Below, piece after piece: positions 55,092 to 64,000 of a DNA stretch of 64,000 bases; the first letter of the stretch is position 1; each line of letters starts with the position of its first letter. The notes beneath the pieces are model-generated. The model ran no database searches. It saw nothing but the letters and a program-made list of their open reading frames with translations, and was not told where the DNA came from. A program made the translations under genes and the position numbers. Source of the stretch: Budvicia diplopodorum (GTDB lineage Bacteria; Pseudomonadota; Gammaproteobacteria; Enterobacterales; Enterobacteriaceae); NCBI RefSeq assembly GCF_009800925.1, contig NZ_WOYF01000004.1:1-64000 (forward strand), in the 5' to 3' direction.

Positions 55092-56268
55092 CCCAAATAT
55101 TGCGGCATCGATAAAAAATCATCAGCAAGAGATGATTGCGTTTCGCCGTGATTTACATGCGCACCCTGAACTACCTTGGGAAGAAGTACGAACCACTCAG
55201 AAAGTTGCCCAAGCGCTACAAGCCATTGGTATCTCGTTTAAACTGACTAAACCGACCGGCGTCATCGCCGAGATTAAAGGTGGAAAAACCGGTAAAACCG
55301 TGGCGTTACGCGCAGATATGGATGCTCTGCCGGTGCTCGAGCTTAATGATACGCTAAGCTATAAATCACAAACTCCGGGAAAAATGCACGCCTGTGGCCA
55401 CGATGCCCATACGGCGATGCTGCTCGCGGCGGCAAAAACCCTGTATGAACATAGAGCCGAGCTGCGCGGTAACGTACGTCTGATATTCCAACCGGCAGAA
55501 GAGATTGCTCAGGGTGCCATCGAGATGGTGAAACAGGGTGCGATTGAAGGCGTCGACAACGTATTTGGCATGCATATCTGGTCTATCTCTCCGACGGGAA
55601 AAATCTCATGTAACGTTGGGTCGGCTTTTGCCGCTACCGACTTACTCAAGATCGCATTTAAAGGCCGTGGCGGACATGGCTCTATGCCGGAAGCCTGCGT
55701 TGATGCCGCGGTAGTGGCCTCTTCATTTGTGATGAACCTACAATCGATCGTTTCCCGTGAAACCTCACCGCTGGAACCTGCCGTAGTCACCATCGGTAAA
55801 ATAGACGTCGGAACCCGCTTTAACGTGATTGCAGAAAATGCAGTACTGGACGGCACCGTGCGAACTTTCAACGTTGAGAACCGCGAAAGAATCAAAGCCG
55901 CTATCGAGCGCTATGCCGACCACACGGCCGCCATGTACGGCGCAACGGCCAAGGTTGAGTATATTTATGGCACGTTGCCGGTGATCAATGAAGAACGCAG
56001 CGCCCTATTGGCTCAGTCTGTCGTTCGCGCTGCCTTTGGCGATGACAGCCTGTTTGCGGAGAAACCAACGACCGGCGGTGAAGACTTCAGTTTCTATATG
56101 GAAAATATTCCCGGCTGCTATGCTTTATTGGGTTCGCGCAATGTAGAAAAAGGAACGGATTGGGCTCACCACCACGGCTGTTTTAATATTGATGAAGATG
56201 CCATGATTAAAGGGGCGGAGCTTTATGCCCAGTACGCATGGAGCTATCTACAGCAGGATAGCTTCTAA
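55084..56268 (+). CDS. M20D-family amidohydrolase (N-acyl amino acid type)
   Basis: The 394-residue enzyme has the M20D signatures FRRDLHAHPELPWEE, LRADMDALPV, MHACGHDAHTAMLL, FQPAEEIAQGA and GGEDFSFYM. These enzymes hydrolyse N-acetyl amino acids, indole-acetyl conjugates or aminobenzoyl-glutamate type amides. It follows the carbamoylase-like gene with an overlap and ends in a hairpin region before fbaA. Together with the transporter it forms a probable uptake and hydrolysis pathway for an amide or acyl-amino acid. Confidence 0.87.
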   Translation: MINPNIAASIKNHQQEMIAFRRDLHAHPELPWEEVRTTQKVAQALQAIGISFKLTKPTGVIAEIKGGKTGKTVALRADMDALPVLELNDTLSYKSQTPGKMHACGHDAHTAMLLAAAKTLYEHRAELRGNVRLIFQPAEEIAQGAIEMVKQGAIEGVDNVFGMHIWSISPTGKISCNVGSAFAATDLLKIAFKGRGGHGSMPEACVDAAVVASSFVMNLQSIVSRETSPLEPAVVTIGKIDVGTRFNVIAENAVLDGTVRTFNVENRERIKAAIERYADHTAAMYGATAKVEYIYGTLPVINEERSALLAQSVVRAAFGDDSLFAEKPTTGGEDFSFYMENIPGCYALLGSRNVEKGTDWAHHHGCFNIDEDAMIKGAELYAQYAWSYLQQDSF

Positions 56269-56300
56269 CCGCTCAAGGCGTGGCTAAATTAGTCAGTAAC

Positions 56301-56328
56301 GCATTGACCTATAAGCATTGACCTATAA
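56301..56328 (+). repeat. Perfect 14-bp tandem duplication
   Basis: GCATTGACCTATAA occurs twice in direct succession (56301-56314 and 56315-56328) in the gap between the M20D gene and fbaA, next to the terminator. Confidence 0.85.
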
Positions 56329-56364
56329 AAAACCCCCGGCGGTTTCCCTGCCGGGGGTTTTAGT
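56325..56364. terminator. Bidirectional terminator between the M20D gene and fbaA
   Basis: AAACCCCCGGC (56330-56340) pairs with GCCGGGGGTTT (56350-56360) around a 9-base loop. The A-run just before gives a T-tract on the minus strand for fbaA, and TTTTAGTTT follows on the plus strand. Confidence 0.9.
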
Positions 56365-56390
56365 TTAAACGAGCCGGTAACGTTAAATAA

Positions 56391-57467
56391 TTACAGTACG
56401 TTTTCGCAGTTCAGTTCTTTAAAGGCTTTTTCTAAGCGAGCAATCATGGTGGCCTGAGCCGAACGTAGCCATGCACGCGGGTCATAATATTTCTTGTTCG
56501 GCTTGTCAGCACCTTCTGGGTTACCCAGTTGGCCCTGCAGATAGTCTTTGTTCTTGTTGTAGTAGCTAAGAATGCCTTCCCACGTTGCCCATTGGGTATC
56601 GGTGTCGATATTCATTTTAACTACGCCATAGCCCACGGCTTCTTTAATTTCTTCAGCGGTAGAACCTGAACCACCGTGGAACACGAAGTTCAGCGCATTG
56701 TGCGGCAGATTGTGTTTCTTACACACGAAATCCTGAGAGTTGCGCAGAATTTTTGGCGTCAGTTGAACGTTACCCGGCTTATACACGCCGTGAACGTTAC
56801 CAAACGAAGCGGCAATGGTGAAACGCGGGCTGATAGCGTTCAGTTTCTCGTAAGCGTAATCAACGTCTTCTGGCTGAGTGTACAGCGCTGAGTTATCTAA
56901 ATGGCTGTTATCTACGCCGTCTTCTTCACCGCCGGTGCAACCCAGTTCAATCTCTAACGTCATGCCGATTTTAGACATACGCTTATGATACTGGCTACAA
57001 ATCTCGATATTCTCTTCCAGTGACTCTTCAGACAGGTCAATCATGTGAGAAGAGAACAGCGGTTTACCGGTTTCAGCGAAATGCTTTTCACCCGCTTCCA
57101 GTAAGCCGTCTAACCATGGTAGTAACTTCTTAGCGCAGTGGTCAGTATGCAGAATAACGGGCACACCGTAGTGCTCAGCGACTAAATGAACGTGTTTCGC
57201 ACCAGAGATAGCACCGATAATAGCAGCGCTTTGGCCTTCCAGCTTCATACCTTTACCGGCAATAAACTGAGCGCCACCGTTAGAGAACTGAATGATAACC
57301 GGCGCACGAACTTTTGCAGCCGCTTCAATCACAGCATTAATTGAATCAGTACCTACGCAGTTTACAGCCGGTAATGCAAAGCTATTCTCTTTAGCAATTT
57401 GGAATACTTTCTGAACATCATCACCAGTAATCACGCCTGGTTTTACGAAATCAAAAATTTTAGACAT
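56391..57467 (-). CDS. fbaA: Fructose-bisphosphate aldolase, class II
   Basis: The 358-residue Zn2+ enzyme cleaves fructose 1,6-bisphosphate. Zinc ligands are in ILHTDHCAKK (His, Asp nearby), VHGVYKP (His) and FVFHGGSGS (His); catalytic Asp is in the same HTDH motif. I start at 57467 (MSKIFDFVKPGV), as in E. coli (359); the upstream open frame adds 21 residues. It follows pgk and both form a glycolytic operon. Confidence 0.96.
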   Translation of the reverse strand: MSKIFDFVKPGVITGDDVQKVFQIAKENSFALPAVNCVGTDSINAVIEAAAKVRAPVIIQFSNGGAQFIAGKGMKLEGQSAAIIGAISGAKHVHLVAEHYGVPVILHTDHCAKKLLPWLDGLLEAGEKHFAETGKPLFSSHMIDLSEESLEENIEICSQYHKRMSKIGMTLEIELGCTGGEEDGVDNSHLDNSALYTQPEDVDYAYEKLNAISPRFTIAASFGNVHGVYKPGNVQLTPKILRNSQDFVCKKHNLPHNALNFVFHGGSGSTAEEIKEAVGYGVVKMNIDTDTQWATWEGILSYYNKNKDYLQGQLGNPEGADKPNKKYYDPRAWLRSAQATMIARLEKAFKELNCENVL

Positions 57468-57572
57468 GCGGCTAGTCCTATTTTCATTAACTATTGAGTG
57501 GGAAAGAATCGTCATTCTTCGATCTGTCATAGAAAAAACGGGAGACCGTAAAGCCTCCCGCCGTTAATGACA

Positions 57573-58736
57573 TTAACCTTTTGCACGCTCTTCGAGCATC
57601 ACTACGGCCGGTAACTGTTTTCCTTCAACGAACTCAAGGAACGCACCACCGCCGGTTGAAATATAAGAAATTTTATCTTCAATACCGAATAAGTCGATGG
57701 CGGCTAAAGTGTCACCACCGCCGGCAATCGAGAACGCATCGCTGTCAGCGATCGCCTGAGCAATCACTTCGGTACCTTTACGGAAGTTAGGGAATTCAAA
57801 CACGCCTACCGGACCGTTCCATAGAATGGTTTTCGCATTTCTTAAGATCGCCGCCAACTCTTCGGCAGAATCGTCGCCTAAGTCCAGAACCTGCTCACCG
57901 TCTTTGATATCAGCAACAGATTTCAGGGTTGCAGGCGCAGTTTCAGAAAACTCAGTGGCTACGCGAACATCGGTAGGAACCGGAATATGACAGGTTTCCA
58001 TCAGTCTTTTTGCTTCAGGAATCAAATCGGCTTCGTACAGCGATTTACCAACGTTATGGCCCTGCGCCGCAATAAAGGTATTCGCAATACCGCCGCCAAC
58101 TACCAGCTGGTCAGCAATTTTAGATAATGAAGCCAATACGGTTAGCTTAGTTGAAACTTTAGAACCACCAACGATAGCAACCATTGGGCGAGCCGGATTA
58201 CCCAGCGCTTTGCCTAACGCTTCTAATTCAGCAGACAGCAACGGACCAGCACAGGCGATAGGGGCAAATTTACCTACGCCATGAGTTGAAGCCTGAGCGC
58301 GGTGGGCGGTACCGAATGCATCCATAACGAACACATCACATAAAGCGGCATATTTTTTAGATAACGTCTCTTCGTCTTTTTTCTCGCCTTTATTGAAGCG
58401 AACGTTTTCTAAAACAACTAACTCACCCTGCGCGATATCAACACCGTCTAAATAGTCTTTAGCTAAGCGCACGGGGGATTTGATAGCATCTTTCAGATAG
58501 TTAACAACTGGTAATAAAGAAAACTCTTCGTTGTACTCACCCTCAGTTGGACGACCTAAGTGTGAAGTTACCATCACGCGAGCGCCTTGCTTTAAGGCCA
58601 ATTCGATGGTTGGAAGAGAGGCACGGATACGCGCATCAGAAGTTACTTTGCCATCTTTTACGGGCACATTGAGATCCGCACGGATCAATACACGTTTACC
58701 GGCTAAATCTAAATCGGACATCTTAATTACAGACAT
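57573..58736 (-). CDS. pgk: Phosphoglycerate kinase
   Basis: The 387-residue enzyme (E. coli 387) makes ATP from 1,3-bisphosphoglycerate. Motifs are [46 protein letters not shown] and the nucleotide part [14 protein letters not shown] start at 58736 ([15 protein letters not shown]); upstream sequence would add 18 residues. It precedes fbaA. In E. coli epd lies upstream between tktA and pgk, but no epd is present here. Confidence 0.96.
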   Translation of the reverse strand: MSVIKMSDLDLAGKRVLIRADLNVPVKDGKVTSDARIRASLPTIELALKQGARVMVTSHLGRPTEGEYNEEFSLLPVVNYLKDAIKSPVRLAKDYLDGVDIAQGELVVLENVRFNKGEKKDEETLSKKYAALCDVFVMDAFGTAHRAQASTHGVGKFAPIACAGPLLSAELEALGKALGNPARPMVAIVGGSKVSTKLTVLASLSKIADQLVVGGGIANTFIAAQGHNVGKSLYEADLIPEAKRLMETCHIPVPTDVRVATEFSETAPATLKSVADIKDGEQVLDLGDDSAEELAAILRNAKTILWNGPVGVFEFPNFRKGTEVIAQAIADSDAFSIAGGGDTLAAIDLFGIEDKISYISTGGGAFLEFVEGKQLPAVVMLEERAKG

Positions 58737-59183
58737 TGTGAATCCTCTTGTTAATTCTCTCAAAATTACCGGAACAGCCATGAGACACAAGGCGAGCGGC
58801 TTAGGTAGCGCAGCCCATGTGTTCCAACTAAATCCGGCTAAATCTTATAAAATGCGGCTACTGCTTAACAAAAATCACTTTCTGCGCACGGCGTAAGTCA
58901 AAGCTAAAACTCAACCTGACACCATCGTTTAAAATATTTAACAACCGGATAAAACTATGTGATGAATGATAACACGAAAAGTATAGTTGAGATTATCTGC
59001 CCTATGCTAAACGTTATCCATAAGCCGGTCTGTGATATCCCTATCGATTCATCAGGCTGCCCTCTTTCCGGTATTGGCCTGATAGTTTCACTCTGTGCGC
59101 AACAAACACTGAAACGCTTCAGCATGAGATTAAAGATTACGGAAATATTCAGAATATTACTACTGATAATATGCCGTTCAATT
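58737..59183. other. Intergenic region between tktA and pgk, where epd is expected
   Basis: No gene is supported on either strand. A frame at 58959-59204 on the plus strand has poor coding character and ends inside the tktA terminator. The segment should hold the pgk promoter. No stretch of epd-like coding sequence was recognised. Confidence 0.5.
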
Positions 59184-59219
59184 AAAAAAGCCCCGACGGT
59201 ATGAACCGCCGGGGCTTTT
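59184..59219. terminator. tktA terminator
   Basis: AAAAGCCCCG-x-CGGT pairs with CCG-CCGGGGCTTTT over a short loop, with A-runs giving a T-tract on the minus strand, 20 bases after the tktA stop codon. Confidence 0.88.
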
Positions 59220-59239
59220 CAGTCTTTCCGACTTACGGC

Positions 59240-61234
59240 TTACTTCAACAGCGCTCGTGCGTGCGTCAGTACGTTATCTACCGTAAAGCCAAACTCTTCA
59301 AACAGCTGTTCTGCCGGAGCCGATTCACCGAAACTGTGCATACCGACGATACGGCCGTTCAGACCAACGTACTTGAACCAGAAATCGGCAATACCGGCTT
59401 CAATCGCTACGCGGGCCTGAATGCCTGACGGCAGAACGGATTCGCGATAGCTCTGGTCCTGACGGTCAAAGGTTTCAGTCGATGGCATTGATACCACCCG
59501 AACCTTGCGGCCTTCAGCGGTCAGTTTGTCTGCGGCATCGACCGCTAAGCCCACTTCTGAACCGGTGGCAATCAGAATTAGCTCCGGTGTGCCTGCGCTG
59601 TCTTTCAACACATAACCACCGCGGGCGATGTTAGCCAGTTGCTCTGGCGTACGCGGCTGCTGGGTCAGGTTTTGACGGGAGAAGATTAACGCACAAGGAC
59701 CGTCATTACGCTCAATGGCATGCTTCCACGCTACCGCAGATTCAACCTGATCGCACGGACGCCAGGTACTCATATTCGGGGTCAGGCGCAGACTGGCAAT
59801 TTGCTCTACCGGCTGGTGCGTCGGGCCGTCTTCGCCCAAACCGATGGAGTCATGGGTATAAACAAACACGTTGCGGATTTTCATCAGCGCAGCCATGCGT
59901 ACGGCGTTGCGGGCATACTCCATAAACATCAGGAAGGTGGCTCCGTACGGCAGGAACCCGCCGTGCAGCGCAATACCGTTCATAATCGCCGACATGCCGA
60001 ACTCGCGCACGCCGTAGTGAATGTAGTTACCGGCTAAGTCATCCACAATCGATTTAGAGCCGGACCAGATAGTTAGGTTACTCGGCGCTAAGTCCGCTGA
60101 ACCGCCAAGGAATTCAGGCAGGCATTTACCAAAGGCTTCCAACGCATTTTGTGATGCCTTACGGCTAGCGATATTCGCCGGATTGGCCTGCAGGTTCTCA
60201 ATAAACTTCTGCGATTCAAAGCCCCAGTCAGCCGGTAATTCACCGTTGACCCGGCGCTTAAGCTCAGCGGCCAATTCAGGATAAGCGGCCTGATAGGCAG
60301 CGAACTGGGCATTCCACGCCTGTTCTTTCGCCTGACCGGCGACTTTGGCATCCCACGCGGCATAGATATCCTGCGGAATAACAAAAGGCTCATATTTCCA
60401 GCCCAGCGCTTCACGGGTGGCGGCAATTTCAGCATCGCCTAACGGCGCACCGTGGCTCTCATGGCTGCCGGCTTTGTTCGGCGAACCGAAGCCGATAACG
60501 GTTTTGCACATCAACAGAGAAGGTTTGCCGGTCTCTTTTTTAGCCTGTTCAACCGCCGCGCGGATAGCGTCAGAATTATGGCCGTCAATAGCAGGAATAA
60601 CGTGCCAGCCGTAGGCTTCAAAGCGCTTAGCGGTGTCATCATTAAACCAGCCTTCAACGTGACCGTCGATGGAGATACCGTTGTCATCATAAAAAGCAAT
60701 CAGTTTACCCAGCTTCAGAGTACCGGCCAGCGAGCAGGCTTCGTGAGAAACCCCTTCCATCATGCAGCCGTCGCCCATAAAGGTGTAGGTGAAGTGGTCA
60801 ACAATGTCATGATCTTTGCGGTTGAACTGGGCAGCCAGCGTGCGCTCGGCAATCGCCATGCCCACGGCGTTACAGATGCCCTGCCCCAGCGGACCGGTAG
60901 TGGTTTCTACGCCCGGTGCATAGCCGTATTCCGGGTGGCCCGGTGTGCGAGAATGTAACTGGCGGAACTGTTTTAAGTCATCGATAGACAAGTCATAACC
61001 GGTAAGATGCAGCAAGCTATAAATCAGCATAGAACCATGGCCGTTCGAGAGAACAAAACGGTCACGGTTAGCCCAGTGCGGGTTAGTCGGGCTGTGGTTG
61101 AGGAAATCCCGCCACAGGACTTCAGCAATGTCAGCCATGCCCATCGGGGCTCCGGGATGGCCGGACTTGGCCTTTTGCACCGCATCCATACTTAGCGCAC
61201 GGATAGCGTTCGCGAGTTCTTTATGAGAGGGCAT
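59240..61234 (-). CDS. tktA: Transketolase
   Basis: The 664-residue TPP enzyme moves two-carbon units between sugar phosphates. The TPP site is [32 protein letters not shown] (Mg2+ ligands Asp/Asn in GDG...DDNGIS), with [17 protein letters not shown] and the C-terminal pyrimidine domain ending TFGES-like [13 protein letters not shown] start at 61234 ([15 protein letters not shown]) with GGAG upstream, as in E. coli. It is divergent from loiP. tktB-like paralogues exist in E. coli; context supports tktA. Confidence 0.95.
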   Translation of the reverse strand: MPSHKELANAIRALSMDAVQKAKSGHPGAPMGMADIAEVLWRDFLNHSPTNPHWANRDRFVLSNGHGSMLIYSLLHLTGYDLSIDDLKQFRQLHSRTPGHPEYGYAPGVETTTGPLGQGICNAVGMAIAERTLAAQFNRKDHDIVDHFTYTFMGDGCMMEGVSHEACSLAGTLKLGKLIAFYDDNGISIDGHVEGWFNDDTAKRFEAYGWHVIPAIDGHNSDAIRAAVEQAKKETGKPSLLMCKTVIGFGSPNKAGSHESHGAPLGDAEIAATREALGWKYEPFVIPQDIYAAWDAKVAGQAKEQAWNAQFAAYQAAYPELAAELKRRVNGELPADWGFESQKFIENLQANPANIASRKASQNALEAFGKCLPEFLGGSADLAPSNLTIWSGSKSIVDDLAGNYIHYGVREFGMSAIMNGIALHGGFLPYGATFLMFMEYARNAVRMAALMKIRNVFVYTHDSIGLGEDGPTHQPVEQIASLRLTPNMSTWRPCDQVESAVAWKHAIERNDGPCALIFSRQNLTQQPRTPEQLANIARGGYVLKDSAGTPELILIATGSEVGLAVDAADKLTAEGRKVRVVSMPSTETFDRQDQSYRESVLPSGIQARVAIEAGIADFWFKYVGLNGRIVGMHSFGESAPAEQLFEEFGFTVDNVLTHARALLK

Positions 61235-61347
61235 TCTTAACTCCATTGTAGGGTAAAGTTGGGTTATCAACTTGAAACAAAACTACCGTATCTTCTCAAG
61301 CCAGCATCAAAACAGCAACCCTGATATAACATTATGATCTGAGCAAC

Positions 61348-61385
61348 AAAATGTGATTACACGTACGTGAGCATAATCACATTTT
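61348..61385. promoter_or_regulatory. Inverted repeat in the tktA-loiP gap, with nested palindrome
   Basis: AAAATGTGATTA (61348-61359) and TAATCACATTTT (61374-61385) form a perfect 12-bp inverted repeat. The loop contains the perfect palindrome CACGTACGTG (61360-61369). It lies 116 bases before loiP and 114 before tktA. It looks like an operator pair, and TGTGA/TCACA are CRP-like half-sites, but the spacing is too wide for CRP. Confidence 0.5.
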
Positions 61386-61501
61386 ATCAGGTACTCTCAG
61401 TGATTTGCCTATGACAAATTAAGTCTTTATTGGTATGATCCTAGCACTGGACAGGACCAGTCTCGACGATTTATATATCACAATCATAGGAAGATAGTTT
61501 T

Positions 61502-62245
61502 ATGAAAATTCGCTCTACTTTAATTGCGTTAACCGTTGCATCTGCAGCAATGTTAGCAGGCTGTCAAAACGGAAGTATTGGTGATTCGCTGCTATCCGCT
61601 GTAACCGTTAGTGATGCAGACATGAAATCTCTGACAGATCAATCATGTAAAGAGATGGATGCGACTAATAAGATCGCAGGAAAAAACAGTAAATATACTA
61701 AACGCCTGAACAAAATCTCTAAAGCGTTAGGTAATAACATTAACGGAACTCCTCTTAACTATAAAGTCTACCTGACTGATGATATCAACGCATGGGCAAT
61801 GGCTAACGGCTGTATCCGTGTGTATAGCGGTCTGATGGATCTGATGACTGATAACGAAGTTGAAGGCGTTCTGGGCCACGAAATTGGTCACGTAGAATTA
61901 GGCCACACTAAGAAAGCATTCCAAGTGGCTTATGCAGCAGAATTTGCAACTCAAGCAGCACTTCAATACGGCGGTAAAACTGCAGCCGTGCTGAACGATA
62001 CTCAGGTTCTAGGTTTCGCAAATCAACTGGTTAACGCTCAATTCTCTCAATCTCAAGAATCTGAAGCGGATAACTATTCTTTCGATTACCTGACTAAGAA
62101 AAAAATCAACACGGCCGGTCTGGCAACTGCATTTGATAAATTTGCTAAGTTAGACGGCGGTGCAGGTAGTTCTCTGCTGGGTTCACACCCAGGCTCAAAA
62201 GAGCGTGCTGATGCAATCAGAACTCGTATCGCAACGGGTAAATAA
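61502..62245 (+). CDS. loiP: Metalloprotease LoiP (YggG), M48 family lipoprotein
   Basis: The 247-residue precursor has a lipoprotein signal (MKIRSTLIALTVASAAMLAGC, lipobox AGC). The Zn2+ site is the HEIGH motif in VLGHEIGHVELGHT (about residue 125) with a downstream Glu in SQESEADNYSFDYL. It is an outer-membrane-associated peptidase that in E. coli needs YfgC (BepA) and acts under low osmolarity. AGGAAGATAGT lies before the ATG. It is divergent from tktA, the normal order. Confidence 0.94.
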   Translation: MKIRSTLIALTVASAAMLAGCQNGSIGDSLLSAVTVSDADMKSLTDQSCKEMDATNKIAGKNSKYTKRLNKISKALGNNINGTPLNYKVYLTDDINAWAMANGCIRVYSGLMDLMTDNEVEGVLGHEIGHVELGHTKKAFQVAYAAEFATQAALQYGGKTAAVLNDTQVLGFANQLVNAQFSQSQESEADNYSFDYLTKKKINTAGLATAFDKFAKLDGGAGSSLLGSHPGSKERADAIRTRIATGK

Positions 62246-62305
62246 TTACCGCTGAAGATACGGTGAAATATGAATTAGTCATTCATATTTAATGCCAACA
62301 AATTA

Positions 62306-62339
62306 AAATCCGAGGCGATTAACTCCCTCGGATTTTTTT
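62306..62339 (+). terminator. loiP terminator
   Basis: AAATCCGAGG (62306-62315) pairs with CCTCGGATTT (62326-62335) over a 10-base loop and runs into seven T residues. Confidence 0.9.
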
Positions 62340-62580
62340 ATTGCTGTAAAAACAGTAGCAAGATACCCGCCACAGAATACCCATTAGAATTAAGCTAGCC
62401 CGATCGGGCTAACTATTCTGCTTTATCAATTAATGCTGGCTCGCTTTGTCAACATGATGATTCTCAACTATCGTTTAGCTGTCTGCTTTAAAAAATTCAC
62501 AGCAACGGTAAAACGCTTAGATTCCAATCAGGTCATTACTCTATTGAATAAACAATCAATTACGCTAAGGAGCTAATCTT
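62340..62580. other. Intergenic region upstream of the FMN reductase gene
   Basis: No gene is seen. It contains two palindromes, an imperfect TTGCTGT/ACAGTAGCAA pair (62341-62361) and the perfect 16-mer TAGCCCGATCGGGCTA (62396-62411). The ribosome-binding site AAGGAGC lies before 62581. Confidence 0.5.
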
Positions 62581-63144
62581 ATGAGTCAAGTAAAGCACGT
62601 GGCAGTATTAGTCGGAAGCCTACGCAAAGAGTCAATTAACCGTAAGATAGCGTTGGCGCTGGCCAATCTTGCCCCTCCTTCAATCAAACTAGAGATTGTA
62701 GAGATTGGTGATTTACCGCTTTACAGTGAAGATATTGACGTAACGCCTCCGGCCGCCTACCAAACGTTTCGTGAAAAAATTAAAGCCTCTGACGCCGTAC
62801 TGTTTATTACGCCTGAATATAACCGCTCAGTGCCTGCAGCGCTGAAAAATGCCCTCGACGTTGGTTCTCGCCCTTATGGCCAAAGCGCGTGGTCAGGCAA
62901 ACCCGGAGCCGTAGTCAGTGCATCGCCCGGCGCTATCGGAGGGTTCGGTGCTAACCACCATTTACGTCAATCGTTGGTATTTCTGAACGTTCCTTGCATG
63001 CAGCAGCCTGAAACCTATATTAGCAATGCAGGAACCATTTTTGATGACGGTGGAAAACTGACTGAGAAGACACAATCGTTTATGCAAACGGTGATTAATG
63101 CCTATGCCGACTGGGTTTTGCTTCAGTCCCGGACTCAAAAATAG
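62581..63144 (+). CDS. NADPH-dependent FMN reductase, ChrR/YieF-like
   Basis: The 187-residue protein has the flavodoxin-like fold of the FMN_red family. The FMN-binding loop is LVGSLRKESINRKIALAL, and the reductase pattern is TPEYNRSVPAALKNALD and GKPGAVVSASPGAIGGFGANHHLR. Such enzymes reduce quinones, chromate or free FMN. It may protect from oxidative stress, but no physiological partner is evident. It ends at a terminator shared with speB. Confidence 0.88.
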   Translation: MSQVKHVAVLVGSLRKESINRKIALALANLAPPSIKLEIVEIGDLPLYSEDIDVTPPAAYQTFREKIKASDAVLFITPEYNRSVPAALKNALDVGSRPYGQSAWSGKPGAVVSASPGAIGGFGANHHLRQSLVFLNVPCMQQPETYISNAGTIFDDGGKLTEKTQSFMQTVINAYADWVLLQSRTQK

Positions 63145-63178
63145 CTTCATCCGTTAATTCAATTGAATAACAGATACA

Positions 63179-63212
63179 AAAATGCCGGTCAGGCAAACCT
63201 GACCGGCATTTT
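63179..63212. terminator. Bidirectional terminator between FMN reductase and speB
   Basis: A perfect 15-bp inverted repeat (AAAATGCCGGTCAGG at 63179-63193 with 63198-63212) has a 4-base loop and A/T runs at both ends, lying between convergent genes. Confidence 0.92.
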
Positions 63213-63235
63213 ACATGGTTAACCATAGGCTCAAA

Positions 63236-64000
63236 TTACTTCTTGGCAGCCTGCATATACAGCATATCCAGCGCAACGCTGGCCGCAGCAAGCGCGGTAA
63301 TCTCTGCATGATCGTAAGACGGAGCCACTTCAACCACGTCCATACCAACAATATTCAACGGCTGCAAACCGCGCAGAATTTTCATCGCCCGATCGGAGGT
63401 TAAACCGCCGCATACCGGCGTTCCCGTTCCCGGCGCAAACGCAGGATCCAGACAGTCAATATCAAAGGTCAGGTATACCGGCATATCACCGACGATGTTC
63501 TTAATCTGGGCTAATACATCATCAACGCTGCGATCGTTAACCTGACCCGCATCTAACACGGTGAAACCGTTATCCGTATCGTGCTCAGTGCGAATACCAA
63601 TTTGTACTGAACGCTCAGGGTCAATTAGACCTTCATTTGGCGCATGGAAGAACATAGTGCCATGGTCAAATTTGCTGCCATTACCGTAAGTATCCGTATG
63701 GGCATCAAAATGAACCAGCGCCATTTTGCCAAAATGTTTCGCGTGAGCCCGCAATAATGGCAGAGTAACAAAGTGGTCACCGCCAAAAGTTAGCATACGT
63801 TTACCGGCGGCCAGAACCCGTTCAGCGTGAGCCTGAAGCTGCTCACTCATATCCTGAGCGTCACCAAAGTTGAATACCACGTCGCCGCAGTCAACAACCT
63901 TCAGTTTATCGCGCAGCTTAAAATTCCACGGCCAACGGCTTGATTCCCAAGCCAGATTGGTAGAAACCTGACGAATAGCGGCTGGCCCATGGCGGGCGCC
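63236..64000 (-). CDS. speB: Agmatinase (3' part, start beyond the window)
   Basis: The readable part has 254 residues, from [18 protein letters not shown] near the right edge to the stop. Mn2+ ligands are in [30 protein letters not shown] and [18 protein letters not shown], all typical of the ureohydrolase family. The enzyme turns agmatine into putrescine and urea. The first ~50 residues are missing because the gene runs out of the window on the minus strand. It follows loiP and the FMN reductase, as speB follows loiP in E. coli. Confidence 0.95.
   Translation of the reverse strand, partial: GARHGPAAIRQVSTNLAWESSRWPWNFKLRDKLKVVDCGDVVFNFGDAQDMSEQLQAHAERVLAAGKRMLTFGGDHFVTLPLLRAHAKHFGKMALVHFDAHTDTYGNGSKFDHGTMFFHAPNEGLIDPERSVQIGIRTEHDTDNGFTVLDAGQVNDRSVDDVLAQIKNIVGDMPVYLTFDIDCLDPAFAPGTGTPVCGGLTSDRAMKILRGLQPLNIVGMDVVEVAPSYDHAEITALAAASVALDMLYMQAAKK

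Noticed and set aside
58959..59204. An 81-residue plus-strand ORF between tktA and pgk.
   Set aside because: Poor coding character, runs into the tktA terminator, no ribosome-binding site of note, and no similarity I recognise.
61348..61385. A CRP site in the tktA-loiP gap.
   Set aside because: TGTGA and TCACA half-sites are 18 or more bases apart, too wide for CRP.
1..64000. CRISPR arrays, tRNA genes and complete insertion sequences.
   Set aside because: No regular repeat-spacer array, no tRNA cloverleaf and no full transposase gene with terminal repeats was seen.

Overview
The window is chromosomal DNA of a gammaproteobacterium of the order Enterobacterales. Almost every core gene matches its Escherichia coli counterpart in length and motifs, and the order lysS-prfB-recJ-dsbC-xerD-fldB, sdhE/ygfX-ygfZ-yqfA, gcvP-gcvH-gcvT-ubiI-ubiH-pepP-ygfB-zapA-ssrS-fau-serA-rpiA-argP, yggE-argO-mscS, fbaA-pgk-tktA-loiP-speB is that of the E. 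coli 62-66 min region. Inserted or missing genes at several junctions show it is not E. coli. A Budviciaceae-like genus is possible, but that is only a guess.

Layout: (1) 1-760, a transposase tail and an unknown exported protein. (2) 1.1-5.3 kb, the yegTUV operon (nucleoside-type transporter, ADP-ribosylglycohydrolase-like hydrolase, PfkB kinase) with its GntR regulator yegW. (3) 5.6-11.1 kb, acnA, a Cys-rich small protein next to a strong Fur-box-like site, yecF, the TerC-family gene alx with an attenuator-like leader, and dps. (4) 11.4-22.9 kb, lysS, prfB with its programmed +1 frameshift, a GT9 glycosyltransferase plus LtaS-like enzyme placed between prfB and recJ, then recJ, dsbC, xerD, a D-2-hydroxyacid dehydrogenase and fldB. 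(5) 23.0-28.0 kb, a topAI (yjhX)-yjhP-like unit behind a very short leader ORF, and creBCD with a perfect cre-tag before creD. (6) 28.2-37.9 kb, ygfX/sdhE, ygfZ, yqfA, a Na+:alanine symporter-family gene and gcvTHP. (7) 37.9-40.1 kb, a small accessory island between gcvT and ubiI with a BamE-like lipoprotein, a SIR2-like fragment, a satellite-phage-like remnant and repeats. (8) 40.1-52.2 kb, ubiI-ubiH-pepP-ygfB, zapA-6S RNA-fau, serA, rpiA/argP, yggE, argO, mscS. (9) 52.6-56.3 kb, a three-gene catabolic operon (membrane transporter and two M20 hydrolases). (10) 56.4-64.0 kb, fbaA-pgk, tktA (epd absent), loiP, an FMN reductase and the 3' part of speB.

The core genes serve translation (lysS, prfB), recombination and repair (recJ, xerD), periplasmic disulfide chemistry (dsbC), one-carbon and serine/glycine metabolism (gcvTHP, serA, fau, ygfZ), ubiquinone synthesis (ubiI, ubiH) and central carbon metabolism (acnA, fbaA, pgk, tktA, rpiA). 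The points most worth a second look are the topAI-yjhP locus without a visible yjhQ but with a leader ORF, a dispersed intergenic repeat of about 45-175 bp in five copies, the direct-repeat-flanked island between gcvT and ubiI, and the Fur-box-linked Cys-rich protein. No tRNA, CRISPR array or complete mobile element was recognised.
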